A stretch of 64,000 nt of DNA from Neopusillimonas maritima (GTDB taxonomy: Bacteria > Pseudomonadota > Gammaproteobacteria > Burkholderiales > Burkholderiaceae_B): positions 34,465 through 98,464 of the forward strand of contig NZ_NQOU01000007.1 of assembly GCF_003576595.1 (NCBI RefSeq). The letters run 5' to 3'. The position numbers and the translations under genes are program-made. The notes under the pieces are model-generated. The model had not been told where the DNA came from, searched no databases, and was given only the letters and a program-made list of their open reading frames with translations. Within the stretch, counting starts at the first letter, position 1. Each line of letters begins with the position of its first letter. Of this stretch, positions 1-8,698 are shown piece by piece.

Positions 1-1682
1 GGCGAGGTGAAATTCTGGATCGGAACGGCGCGGTATTGGCCCGTAATTATCGTGATTACACCCTTGAGGTTATACCGGCCGAAGTTTCTGATCTGAAAGC
101 CATGCTGAATACGCTTTCACAATTGGTTTATATCAGCCCAACGAGCCAGAAACGATTTTTACAGCGTGTGAATCAATCGAGTCGATACGCCCGCGTCATG
201 TTGCGTAATAACCTTAATGAAACTGAAGCGGCGTGGTTTGCAGCACATGCGTATAAATTTCCCGGTGTGACGCTGAATGCACGTTGGGTCAGGGAGTATC
301 CGCATGGTTCAAGTGCCGCTCATGTTTTGGGTTACGTGGGTCGCATCTCGGAACAAGACCTGGAGCGTCTTGAGCGTGATGGGCAATTGGGAAATTACCG
401 TGGTACCCATAATATCGGCAAAAAGGGAATTGAAAAAACCTGGGAGCATGTATTGCATGGTCAAACGGGTGTCGAGGAGGTCGAAGTAACGGCAACCGGG
501 CGGCCGGTGAGAACATTGCGGCGAACGGACCCAGTCCCGGGTTCCGATTTAATCCTTTCTCTGGACCTTGGGTTGCAACAGCTTGTTGAAAAAGAATTTC
601 AGGGAAAGCGCGGCGCCCTGGTTGCAATTGAGCCGGAAACCGGTGAGGTGTTGGCTTTTGTGTCTGCACCATCGTTCGACCCTAATTTGTTTATAGACGG
701 CATCGACGTTGACAACTGGCGTATGCTTAACGAGTCGGAAGATCATCCTTTAATTAACCGGCCTTTGTATGGCACTTATCCTATTGGGTCAACTTATAAG
801 CCGTTCGTGGCGTTGGCGGCACTGGAGTTGGGAGTGCGGGACGCTAAAACCAAAATTTATGATCCAGGTTATTTTGAGTTGGGGCGACAGCGTTTTCGCA
901 ACGCGGGTTCAATCGCTTATGGTCAAACCGATATGTATCGGGCGTTGGTGAAGTCATCGGATACCTACTTTTACTCTTTGGGCCCCGAGATTGGCGTAAA
1001 TGCGCTGCATGACTTCAGCAAGCAGTTTGGGTTCGGGCAATACACGGGTATTGACCTGGATGGTGAGCGCCGGGGCATTTTGCCCTCAACCGATTGGAAA
1101 GAGAAAGCGTTCCGCAAGCCGGAACAGCAGCGATGGTACGTTGGGGAAACAGTGTCGGTGGCAGTGGGGCAAGGTTACAACTCGTTCACGCTGCTTCAGC
1201 TTGCGCAAGCCACCGCGGTATTGGCCAGCAAAGGCGTTTATATGACACCGCATTTGGTGAATCTGGTGCGAAATTCGCAAACAGGCCTGTTGAAGAAAAC
1301 GGTAACCGAACCCTCTCACGTTGTTGACCTTAAACCCGAAAATATTGAGGTAATTGAAAACGCGCTTGCGGGCGTCGTGAATGAGGGGACCGCTCGAGTG
1401 GCATTTGACGGTGCTCCGTATCAGGCGGCGGGGAAAACGGGTACAGCGCAGGTTTTCAGCTTGCGCGGGGCGGAATACAAATCCAGCGAACTTGACGAGC
1501 GCTTGCGTGATCACGCGTTGTTTATGGCTTATGCCCCGACAGTCAAACCGCGCATCGCCGTTGCCCTGATCGTGGAAAATGGCGGTTGGGGTTCAACGGT
1601 TGCGGCACCGATCGCGCGCAAGGTTTTTGATTATTGGTTAAAGGCCGACACCAATACCACGCTTGCCGAGGTGAGCCCATGA
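1..1682 (+). CDS. mrdA: Penicillin-binding protein 2 (peptidoglycan D,D-transpeptidase), 5' end outside window
   Basis: Cross-links peptidoglycan during lateral wall growth as the transpeptidase partner of RodA in the elongasome, acting in the periplasm from an inner-membrane anchor. The frame is open from the first bases (R-G-E-I-L-D-R-N-G is the usual segment just after the PBP2 membrane anchor), so the N-terminal anchor lies upstream of the window and the TTG at 36 is not the real start. All three transpeptidase motifs are present: SxxK in GSTYKPF, SxD in KSSDTYF and KTG in AGKTGTAQ. The stop overlaps the rodA start as ATGA, indicating translational coupling. Identification is firm; only the missing 5' end limits it. 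Confidence 0.96.
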   Translation, partial: RGEILDRNGAVLARNYRDYTLEVIPAEVSDLKAMLNTLSQLVYISPTSQKRFLQRVNQSSRYARVMLRNNLNETEAAWFAAHAYKFPGVTLNARWVREYPHGSSAAHVLGYVGRISEQDLERLERDGQLGNYRGTHNIGKKGIEKTWEHVLHGQTGVEEVEVTATGRPVRTLRRTDPVPGSDLILSLDLGLQQLVEKEFQGKRGALVAIEPETGEVLAFVSAPSFDPNLFIDGIDVDNWRMLNESEDHPLINRPLYGTYPIGSTYKPFVALAALELGVRDAKTKIYDPGYFELGRQRFRNAGSIAYGQTDMYRALVKSSDTYFYSLGPEIGVNALHDFSKQFGFGQYTGIDLDGERRGILPSTDWKEKAFRKPEQQRWYVGETVSVAVGQGYNSFTLLQLAQATAVLASKGVYMTPHLVNLVRNSQTGLLKKTVTEPSHVVDLKPENIEVIENALAGVVNEGTARVAFDGAPYQAAGKTGTAQVFSLRGAEYKSSELDERLRDHALFMAYAPTVKPRIAVALIVENGGWGSTVAAPIARKVFDYWLKADTNTTLAEVSP

Positions 1683-2824
1683 AGCAGTATTTTCGATGGG
1701 TTTTGAAGGTTTTAACGGTTTTTGACTGGCCGTTATTGGCCTTGTTGATCTTGATGGCCGGCTTGGGTCTGGTGATCATGCATTCTGCGGTTGGCGGCAC
1801 CGATTGGCGCTTTGCCAGTCAAGTGCGCAACTATTCTCTGGCGTTTATTGCGCTGTGGTTTGTTGCGGCAGTGCCCCCAAAATATTGGTTAAAACTCTCT
1901 CCTGCGCTCTATGTGGTGGGTGTTTTGCTGCTTGTCGCCGTGGAGTTTTTTGGTGAAACCAGTAAAGGGGCCACCCGCTGGCTCGATCTGGGCGTTATCC
2001 GCATTCAGCCCTCCGAAATGTTGAAGTTGACCGTGCCAATGATGTTGGCCTGGTACTTTCAGCAGCTCGAAGCCAAACGCATGCGGCTATTGGATCTTCT
2101 TGCTGCGATTATTCTGCTGGCTATTCCGTTTGTTTTAATTGTGCGTCAGCCCGATCTGGGTACGGCACTATTAGTGTTGTTGTCGGGTTTTTTCGTTATT
2201 TATTTTGCCGGCTTGTCCTTTCGGCTTTTGGTGCCTCTTGGGGTGGTCATGGCCGTAGGCTTGGGCACCATGGTTTATTTTGAAACTGATATTTGCAAAC
2301 CTGAGGTGGATTGGGTCGTCATGCATGAATATCAGAAGAATCGAGTTTGCACATTGCTTAACCCCAGCTCCGACCCGCTTGGGAAAGGTTTTCACACGAT
2401 TCAGTCAATGATCGCCATCGGTTCCGGGGGCGTTTATGGTAAAGGGTATATGGAAGGAACCCAGGCACACCTTGATTTTGTTCCCGAGCGTACAACCGAT
2501 TTCATTTTTGCGGTGTATGCGGAAGAGTTTGGTTTGTATGGCGGGGTCATGCTATTGGTGCTGTTTGCGCTTTTTATTGTGCGCGGGCTATTTATTTCAG
2601 CACGCGCAACGACCCAATTCGGCCGTTTGCTTGCGGGTGCGCTGTCAATGACCTTTTTCGTTTATGTTTTTGTGAATATCGGTATGGTCACGGGTATTTT
2701 GCCGGTGGTTGGGGTACCCCTGCCGTTTATGAGTTATGGCGGTACGGCCTTATTAACCTTGGGCATCGCGTGCGGCCTATTGATGAGTATTAATCATTAC
2801 CGTCAGCCGTCTCAGGCACGTTAG
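1679..2824 (+). CDS. rodA: RodA, SEDS-family peptidoglycan glycosyltransferase
   Basis: Polymerises lipid II into glycan strands for rod-shape elongation, paired with PBP2. About 381 residues of mostly hydrophobic sequence, matching the ten-helix SEDS fold. The large extracytoplasmic loop carries NPSSDPLGKGFH with the conserved aspartate, followed by the DFIFAVYAEEFG signature, and the C-terminal PLPFMSYGGT block is typical of RodA/FtsW. I take the ATG at 1679 rather than an upstream GTG at 1634 because it gives the ATGA overlap with mrdA and a family-like N-terminus. The stop codon TAG overlaps the mutY stop on the other strand within four bases, so the two genes converge with no spacer. Confidence 0.96.
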   Translation: MKQYFRWVLKVLTVFDWPLLALLILMAGLGLVIMHSAVGGTDWRFASQVRNYSLAFIALWFVAAVPPKYWLKLSPALYVVGVLLLVAVEFFGETSKGATRWLDLGVIRIQPSEMLKLTVPMMLAWYFQQLEAKRMRLLDLLAAIILLAIPFVLIVRQPDLGTALLVLLSGFFVIYFAGLSFRLLVPLGVVMAVGLGTMVYFETDICKPEVDWVVMHEYQKNRVCTLLNPSSDPLGKGFHTIQSMIAIGSGGVYGKGYMEGTQAHLDFVPERTTDFIFAVYAEEFGLYGGVMLLVLFALFIVRGLFISARATTQFGRLLAGALSMTFFVYVFVNIGMVTGILPVVGVPLPFMSYGGTALLTLGIACGLLMSINHYRQPSQAR

Positions 2825-3930
2825 GCTTTATTGTTTGAAAGCAGGCTTTGGCGAACACCATGAAGGATTTTTTGCACCGGGGCGGGCAAGCCGGTATCGG
2901 CCAGCAGGTTTAGAGGCTGCCAGCAATAGTCGTTGTTGGGTTCTGCCAGCGGTATACGCTTAACTGTCAGCCACCAGGGCGTTATCTGCAATTTGAAGTG
3001 CGTGAATGTGTGTTGAAGTGTTGCCATTTTGCTTTGCGCCGAGGGTTTAACGCCCCAATTCACGCAGGCGTTTTCCAGCGCGTCGAATTCGTTGAATTGC
3101 GGTAAACACCAGAGTCCGCCCCAAATTCCGGTTTGGGGGCGTTTTTCCAGCAGGACATTGTCATTGTGTAGCAATATCAGCATATGACATTCCCGCTGCG
3201 GCACAAGTTTACGTGGTCGCGCCGAGGGCAACGCTTTCTGGGCATTATTAAGGTTGGCGTAGCACGAGGTGGTTAAAGGGCAGTGCGTGCAATCGGGTTT
3301 TGTTCGCGTACACCGCGTTGCTCCCAAATCCATTAAACCCTGGGTATACGAGATCATATCGAGATCCCGGGGGCCATGATCAAGAATGGCTTGTGCAATA
3401 GACCAAAGCTCTGTTTCAACTGCTTTCGTGCCGGTATAGCCAAATACGCCGAAAAACCGGGTAAAGACGCGCTTTACATTACCATCCAGAATGGGGGCAC
3501 GCCCCCCAAATGAAAATGCTGCAATGGCTGCGGCGGTAGAGCGCCCAATACCCGGTAGTGTTGCGATTTGCTCTGGTGTTTCCGGGAATTTTCCGCCCCA
3601 TTGTTCCATGACGGTTTGCGCGCAGCGGTGAAGATTACGAGCCCGAGCGTAGTAACCCAAGCCGGCCCAGTATGCCAGTACGTCTGCCTGGGACGCCCGA
3701 GCCAAATCGGCTAACGTTGGGAATCGCTTCAGGAAGCGGTGATAGTAGTCGATTACCGTGCCAACCTGCGTTTGCTGCAGCATAATCTCCGATAGCCAAA
3801 TACGGTAAGGGTCCCGGGTGTTTTGCCAGGGCAGATGATGGCGTCCTTCTGATTTTTGCCAGTTCGATACAGCTTGGGCGAAGGTCTCGACACCTACTTT
3901 GGGTGGCGGCGTACTTGTAGCAGTGGTCAT
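2821..3930 (-). CDS. mutY: Adenine DNA glycosylase MutY
   Basis: Removes adenine mispaired with 8-oxoguanine in base-excision repair. From the chosen ATG at 3930 the protein has 369 residues. The HhH-GPD fold is clear: catalytic Glu48 in LSEIMLQQTQ, the LPGIGRSTAAAI hairpin, and catalytic Asp149 in ILDGNVKRV. The [4Fe-4S] cluster loop C-x6-C-x2-C-x5-C is complete at Cys207, 214, 217 and 223. A C-terminal Nudix-like domain that reads 8-oxoG follows (from about residue 240). A GTG at 3966 would extend the frame into ftsX and I reject it; the ATG lies five bases after the ftsX stop, so the gene probably belongs to the ftsE-ftsX-mutY operon. Confidence 0.96.
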   Translation of the reverse strand: MTTATSTPPPKVGVETFAQAVSNWQKSEGRHHLPWQNTRDPYRIWLSEIMLQQTQVGTVIDYYHRFLKRFPTLADLARASQADVLAYWAGLGYYARARNLHRCAQTVMEQWGGKFPETPEQIATLPGIGRSTAAAIAAFSFGGRAPILDGNVKRVFTRFFGVFGYTGTKAVETELWSIAQAILDHGPRDLDMISYTQGLMDLGATRCTRTKPDCTHCPLTTSCYANLNNAQKALPSARPRKLVPQRECHMLILLHNDNVLLEKRPQTGIWGGLWCLPQFNEFDALENACVNWGVKPSAQSKMATLQHTFTHFKLQITPWWLTVKRIPLAEPNNDYCWQPLNLLADTGLPAPVQKILHGVRQSLLSNNKA

Positions 3931-3935
3931 ACCGG

Positions 3936-4844
3936 TTAAAAGCGGGTATTTCGGGTAACAGACCAACGCGCCGATAAGGCTGCCAAAACAGCAACGGTGA
4001 ATATGGCCAGCAACAGATGGTGTGTGTTAGGCAGGCTAAGCGCCAGTTGGGCGTTGTAAGTACCGGCTAACGTTGCCAGATTTTCGTTCATTGGAACCAG
4101 TGCCAGTTTTGCGAAAATAATGGCGGCAACGCTTGCGATAACACCTGTAAGGGCACCCAGATAAAGAAATGGGCGTCGAACAAACGACTCTGTTGCACCA
4201 ACAAGGCGGGCGACAGCGATTTCTTCCCGCTGGCTCAAAGCTTGCATACGTACTGTGTTGAACACGGTGGCTAAAACAACCAGCACGACACCTGCGGCCA
4301 TTAAACCCAGGCCAACCCGAAGAAACGCCAGGATGGCCGCCAGCCGTTGGACCCAGGCGGCGTCGTGTTGCACGGTGCCAACGCCGTCCAGATTTTTCCA
4401 AAGGTTTGTCAGGGCGGCCACGCGCTCAGGTAAATCTTCGGTTTCCTTAAGCGTGATGACGACTGCGTGGGGAAGGGGATTATCGGGAAGTACGGCCAGC
4501 GCATCCGACCACGCCGGATTGCCCTTCAGGTTGTTCATGGCCTGGTCCCTGGGAATAACGCGTACATTTGCAACGTCGGCTTCATGCTCGTTGCGAATTC
4601 GGGTAGCGATGCTTTGCGCCTTTTCCTGATCGTGCGAGAGATCGATAAACAAGGTAATTTCAGGCGTGATGGAAACTTGTTTGACAACCGGTTGCGCGGC
4701 GACCAGAAAAGCGGTGCCGATGATGGGTAGCGTTAAGGTCAGGGCAATAACCAGCAAGTTCGCCAATGATGAAAATGGATTCGACAGCAGGCGTCGAAAG
4801 GCGATTGCTAACGCATAACGGTGATGGCGTATCCAGCGTCTCAT
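3936..4844 (-). CDS. ftsX: Cell-division protein FtsX (ABC permease-like)
   Basis: Inner-membrane partner of FtsE; the complex transmits ATP hydrolysis to periplasmic amidase activation at the septum rather than moving a known substrate. The 302 residues have a cytoplasmic basic N-terminus, one membrane segment near residue 25-50, a periplasmic domain of about 120 residues with ECD features (a PRDQAM block near 100), and three further membrane segments in the C-terminal FtsX domain, around residues 170-200, 230-250 and 275-290. It overlaps ftsE by four bases as ATGA, the usual arrangement for these two subunits. Confidence 0.94.
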   Translation of the reverse strand: MRRWIRHHRYALAIAFRRLLSNPFSSLANLLVIALTLTLPIIGTAFLVAAQPVVKQVSITPEITLFIDLSHDQEKAQSIATRIRNEHEADVANVRVIPRDQAMNNLKGNPAWSDALAVLPDNPLPHAVVITLKETEDLPERVAALTNLWKNLDGVGTVQHDAAWVQRLAAILAFLRVGLGLMAAGVVLVVLATVFNTVRMQALSQREEIAVARLVGATESFVRRPFLYLGALTGVIASVAAIIFAKLALVPMNENLATLAGTYNAQLALSLPNTHHLLLAIFTVAVLAALSARWSVTRNTRF

Positions 4845-5512
4845 GCCTGCACCCCGCGTAAATCAGTGAAGCGGCCAGGGAGTATTTGCAGCGTGCGTGA
4901 AGCGTAAGTGGCCATTAGAGAGGTGTCGTGAGAGGCGATTAGCGTGGTGACACCCACCCGGTTGAAGTCGCGAAACACATCCATGATGCGTCGGGCGCTT
5001 TCGTGGTCCAGGTTGGCGGTAGGCTCATCGGCAATCAGAATGGCGGGGCGATTCACAATGGCGCGTGCAATCGCCAGGCGCTGTTGTTCGCCGCCCGACA
5101 TTTCAACGGGGTTCAAGTCTTCTTTACCCGCCAAACCCACCTTATCGAGTGCAGCCCGGGCTCGGGTAATGGCTTGAGACCGTTCGAGCCCGACAACGGT
5201 AAGGGGTAACAGCACGTTTTCAAAAGCGCTGCGGTCAAACAGCAGATGGGTGTCTTGCAAAATCACACCTACGGCCCGGCGCAAATAGGGTCTTGCGCGA
5301 CCCGGCATTTTATCAATGCGGTTCTTGTTCACCGTAATACTGCCGCGGCTGGGGGGTTCAAGCCCACCAATGAGCTTCAGCAGCGTGGATTTCCCGGCAC
5401 CCGACGGGCCTGAAACAAAAACGAATTCCCCCGCTTCAATACGGAAGTTGATGTCGGCCAGAATGTTTCGGCTCCGGCCATAGGATTTGAAAACGTGTTG
5501 AAACTCAATCAT
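4841..5512 (-). CDS. ftsE: Cell-division ATP-binding protein FtsE
   Basis: ABC-type ATPase that works with FtsX at the divisome. At 223 residues it has the normal FtsE length. Walker A is GPSGAGKST (about residue 34), the Q-loop is GVILQDTHL, the ABC signature is MSGGEQQR, Walker B is ILIADEPTANLD and the H-loop is IASHD. It is the first gene of the minus-strand ftsE-ftsX-mutY unit; its start faces the aapQ-like gene across a spacer of about 45 bases, which must hold the promoters of both directions. Confidence 0.96.
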   Translation of the reverse strand: MIEFQHVFKSYGRSRNILADINFRIEAGEFVFVSGPSGAGKSTLLKLIGGLEPPSRGSITVNKNRIDKMPGRARPYLRRAVGVILQDTHLLFDRSAFENVLLPLTVVGLERSQAITRARAALDKVGLAGKEDLNPVEMSGGEQQRLAIARAIVNRPAILIADEPTANLDHESARRIMDVFRDFNRVGVTTLIASHDTSLMATYASRTLQILPGRFTDLRGVQA

Positions 5513-5557
5513 GTTGACCGTTGGCTATAGAAATCGCTCATAGGCGGATATGATATC

Positions 5558-6781
5558 GTGCCTTCGATACTTTATCCTGTTAATGCGTCAATCTCTATGA
5601 CTTTTCCTGCAAATCGACGCTCTTCCCATTTTGCCCGCTGGTCGTGGCGCAACGCCAGGGTGCGAGCCTGGATATACCAGTTGGCCATGTTGCTGGGTAT
5701 TGGTTTGCTGGTTTATTGGTTGGTCGATAACACGCTGGTTAATTTGGCTGCCCGCAACATTTCAACCGGGTTCGGCTTTCTGGAGCGGGAGGCGGGTTTC
5801 GCAATCAGCGAGAGCCCGGTCGCTTATCGTCCTGCCGACTCTTACGCCCGTGCTTTATGGGTTGGCATTCTGAATACGTTGAAAGTCGCGGCCCTTGGGG
5901 TGATTTTGGCAACTTTGCTGGGTAGCCTGATCGGCATTGCACGCTTGTCGGGCAATCGGCTGTTGGCTGCAGTGGCAACGGCCTATATTGAAGTGATGCG
6001 TAATATCCCCTTGTTATTGCAGTTGTTTTTCTGGTACGCCCTTATTACGCAAAGCTTGCCTTCACCCCGGCTTGCACTGGAGCCGGTGTCGGGTGTGTTT
6101 TTATCTAACCGGGGTTTAACTGTTCCGTGGCTGTTGGGGGTGAATGGTTCAGTTTTCTGGCTGGCATTGTTTGTGGTCGTATTGTATTTAATTGTTGCAG
6201 CGCGTTTAGGCCGCAAAGCAAAAACAGGCCGCCATCCGGGCAAGGCACTGACACTGATTGGTATGGTGTTTTTTCTGGCGGTTGCATTCGCAGCCACGAT
6301 TGCATTCTCGCCAGGGCTTCACGTAAGCGTGCCCGAGCTGAAAGGCTTTAACTTTGCCGGAGGTGCAACATTAAGCCCGGAGTTCACCGCTCTGTTGCTG
6401 GGGCTGGTGCTGTATACCGCAGCTTTTGTTGCTGAGGTGGTGCGGTCTGGTATTCAGTCGGTGGGGGCGGGGCAGTGGCAGGCTGGTCGTGCCCTGGGAT
6501 TACAAGATAGCCAGGTGTTGCGCCGGATTATTATTCCCCAGGCGTTACGGGTAATTGTGCCGCCAATGACAAGTCAATATTTGAACCTGACCAAAAACAG
6601 CTCTCTGGCTGTTGCAATCGGCTATCCCGATATTGTCTCAATTGCCAATACAACACTGAATCAAACGGGTCAGGCAATTGAAGGCGTTTTGATTATTATG
6701 GCCGCCTATTTAACAGTCAGCTTGTCGATATCGGCCGTCATGAATTTGTATAACCGGCGTATTGCCCTAAAGGAGCGGTAA
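5558..6781 (+). CDS. Amino-acid ABC transporter permease, AapQ/YhdX-like
   Basis: Membrane subunit of a general L-amino-acid importer of the HisMQ type. The 407-residue protein is longer than simple polar amino-acid permeases because, as in AapQ, a long segment (about residues 140-260) separates the first permease helices from the second half. The EAA-loop region carries the family motif around GRALGLQDSQVLRRIIIPQALRV, ahead of LTKNSSLAVAIGYPD. The start is uncertain: GTG at 5558 has an AGGCGG about 11 bases upstream, while ATG at 5597 has no clear ribosome site. It is followed after two bases by the second permease. No receptor (AapJ) or ATPase (AapP) gene is nearby. Confidence 0.85.
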   Translation: MPSILYPVNASISMTFPANRRSSHFARWSWRNARVRAWIYQLAMLLGIGLLVYWLVDNTLVNLAARNISTGFGFLEREAGFAISESPVAYRPADSYARALWVGILNTLKVAALGVILATLLGSLIGIARLSGNRLLAAVATAYIEVMRNIPLLLQLFFWYALITQSLPSPRLALEPVSGVFLSNRGLTVPWLLGVNGSVFWLALFVVVLYLIVAARLGRKAKTGRHPGKALTLIGMVFFLAVAFAATIAFSPGLHVSVPELKGFNFAGGATLSPEFTALLLGLVLYTAAFVAEVVRSGIQSVGAGQWQAGRALGLQDSQVLRRIIIPQALRVIVPPMTSQYLNLTKNSSLAVAIGYPDIVSIANTTLNQTGQAIEGVLIIMAAYLTVSLSISAVMNLYNRRIALKER

Positions 6782-6783
6782 GA

Positions 6784-7845
6784 ATGACAGCCGCCTCAAT
6801 ACACGTTGGTCAGCGCCCGGTACGCTGGTATCACACATTGGTAAATACGCCGTTCAACGCTTTGGTTACGGTGGTTCTTGTCGGGCTGTTGGCTGCGACA
6901 TTGCCGGCCGCAGTGGAGTGGCTGTTTTTGTCTGCCCGGTTTGGAGGCGACAGCCCGCAAGCCTGTGCGCAAGTGGCCGGTGCCTGCTGGACGTTTATTG
7001 TCCAGAAGCATCGAGTTATCTTGTTTGGCTTGTACCCGTATGCAGAACAGTGGCGTCCTTTGCTGGCGTGTGTGGTGCTTATCGGTATTGTCGTACTCAG
7101 TTGCCGGCGTCGCTTCTGGCGGCCGGCCCTGGCTATTTATTGGTTGGGGGCGTTGGCGCTGGTGGGTGTTCTCATGTGGGGCGGGGTTCTGGGGCTTTCT
7201 TTTGTTGAAACCCGCCTGTGGGGCGGCTTGCCCCTTACCTTGATTCTGGCCACCGTGGGGGTGGGTCTGGCGTTTCCACTTGGCGTGTTGCTGGCATTGG
7301 GTCGACGCTCCGACTTGCCTGCAGTACGGTCGGTGTGTGTGATTTATATCGAGTTGATTCGTGGTGTGCCGCTGATCAGTTTGTTGTTTATGGCTTCGGT
7401 AATGCTACCGTTGTTTCTGCCCGAAGGCCTTAACATTAACAAGTTGTTGCGCGCTCAAATTGCCATTGTTTTGTTCGTGGCTGCCTATATTGCTGAAACT
7501 GTTCGTGGTGGCTTACAGGCGATTCCCAAAGGGCAGTACGAAGGGGCCGACTCATTGGGCCTGGGCTACTGGCAAAAAACGCTTTTTATTGTGCTGCCCC
7601 AGGCGCTTAGGGCCATTGTCGGGCCGCTGGTAGGTATTTTTATTTCTGTACTGAAAGATACGTCTTTGGTGGTTGTTATTGGCGTTTTCGATCTCATGCA
7701 AGCGACCAAGGCGGCTTTGGCCGATGCGCAATGGCAAGGGTTTAGCACCGAAGCTTACTTGTTCATTGGGGCTATTTATTTTGTTTTGTGTTTTTCCATT
7801 TCCCGGTATAGCCAGTCGCTTGAAAGACAATGGCGTCAAGGCTGA
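6784..7845 (+). CDS. Amino-acid ABC transporter permease, AapM/YhdY-like
   Basis: Second membrane subunit of the Aap-type importer; it would pair with the preceding permease as a heterodimer. The 353 residues show the AapM hallmark periplasmic insert with GACWTFI and LFGLYPYAEQWRP, then the permease core with IELIRGVPLIS and the EAA loop GADSLGLGYWQKTLFIVLPQALR, ending with LKDTSLVVVIG. A good ribosome site (AAGGAGCGG) overlaps the end of the upstream gene, so the two are one transcription unit. The ATPase and binding protein must be encoded elsewhere, or the pair has been left orphaned. Confidence 0.86.
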   Translation: MTAASIHVGQRPVRWYHTLVNTPFNALVTVVLVGLLAATLPAAVEWLFLSARFGGDSPQACAQVAGACWTFIVQKHRVILFGLYPYAEQWRPLLACVVLIGIVVLSCRRRFWRPALAIYWLGALALVGVLMWGGVLGLSFVETRLWGGLPLTLILATVGVGLAFPLGVLLALGRRSDLPAVRSVCVIYIELIRGVPLISLLFMASVMLPLFLPEGLNINKLLRAQIAIVLFVAAYIAETVRGGLQAIPKGQYEGADSLGLGYWQKTLFIVLPQALRAIVGPLVGIFISVLKDTSLVVVIGVFDLMQATKAALADAQWQGFSTEAYLFIGAIYFVLCFSISRYSQSLERQWRQG

Positions 7846-7946
7846 ATAAATTCGTAACATTTAAGCCCGTACGCAACTGATAGGATAGATAGCGCACTTA
7901 GGGTTCGTTATGGTTCTGGAACCCGTAACCCAAGAAGGAGAAGAAT

Positions 7947-8618
7947 ATGAACACTTTAGTTAACAAGCGCGTTGCGATTAGCGTAGTTGCCTTGGCAATG
8001 ATGGGCGGTTGTGCCACGGTGGACCGAACAATGGGCGGTATGAGCCAAGGGGGTCGCACAGCAGCCGGTGCCGGCGCAGGTGCAGCCGTAGGCGCCGGGC
8101 TTGGCGCATTAATAGGCGATAGCAGTGAGGCCGCATTAATCGGCGCCGGGATCGGTGCCGTTGCCGGCAGCATCATGGGCTATAACTGGTCGGGCATCAA
8201 GAATGATGTTGAGCAATCCGGCGCTCGCGATTTAGGGGTGGCTGTTGTTGAAATGCCCGACGGAACGCTTAAAGTTCACATTCCAAGCAATGTGTCGTTT
8301 GACACAGGGAAGTCTGATCTGAAAGCCGGTTTGCTACCTGTGCTTGACAGTGTGTCACGGGCGCTTGCCCAGCATCCCGAGTTGCGTGCCAAGGCTATTG
8401 GCTACACCGACAGCACCGGCCCGGCTGAGCTGAACCAGCGCTTGTCGTTAAGCCGTGCTGAAGCCGTTACAAACTATATTGCCCGACAGGGTATTTCCAT
8501 GGGACGTTTAACTGCTGAAGGGCGTGCTTCCGCCAACCCCATTGGTGATAACAGTACCGAGCAGGGCCGCGCGCTGAACCGTCGTGTTGAGCTGTTCTTG
8601 TACGCTGTTAAACAATAA
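7947..8618 (+). CDS. OmpA-family outer-membrane lipoprotein with glycine-zipper segment
   Basis: Probable peptidoglycan-associated outer-membrane lipoprotein of the YiaD/YfiB type. The 223 residues begin with a signal peptide ending in a lipobox (MGG-Cys22), followed by a Gly/Ala-rich glycine zipper (about residues 38-75) of the kind that can form membrane-inserted oligomers, and a C-terminal OmpA domain (about 110-220) with the peptidoglycan-binding features GYTDSTG, LSLSRAEAV and NRRVE. A strong ribosome site (AAGGAGAAG) precedes the ATG. It appears monocistronic and ends in a strong terminator. The exact subfamily and role are not determined. Confidence 0.88.
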   Translation: MNTLVNKRVAISVVALAMMGGCATVDRTMGGMSQGGRTAAGAGAGAAVGAGLGALIGDSSEAALIGAGIGAVAGSIMGYNWSGIKNDVEQSGARDLGVAVVEMPDGTLKVHIPSNVSFDTGKSDLKAGLLPVLDSVSRALAQHPELRAKAIGYTDSTGPAELNQRLSLSRAEAVTNYIARQGISMGRLTAEGRASANPIGDNSTEQGRALNRRVELFLYAVKQ

Positions 8619-8641
8619 TTTTTTAAGCATTGAATGCAAAA

Positions 8642-8676
8642 AACCCGTCGTACCATTTTGGACGACGGGTTTTTTG
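8642..8676 (+). terminator. Rho-independent terminator after the OmpA lipoprotein
   Basis: A 10-bp perfect stem, AACCCGTCGT at 8642-8651 pairing with ACGACGGGTT at 8662-8671, is followed by a T run on the plus strand. A short A run precedes it, so it may also stop minus-strand transcription from the aldehyde dehydrogenase gene. Confidence 0.9.
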
Positions 8677-8698
8677 TAACAATTTAATGCGCTGCTTA

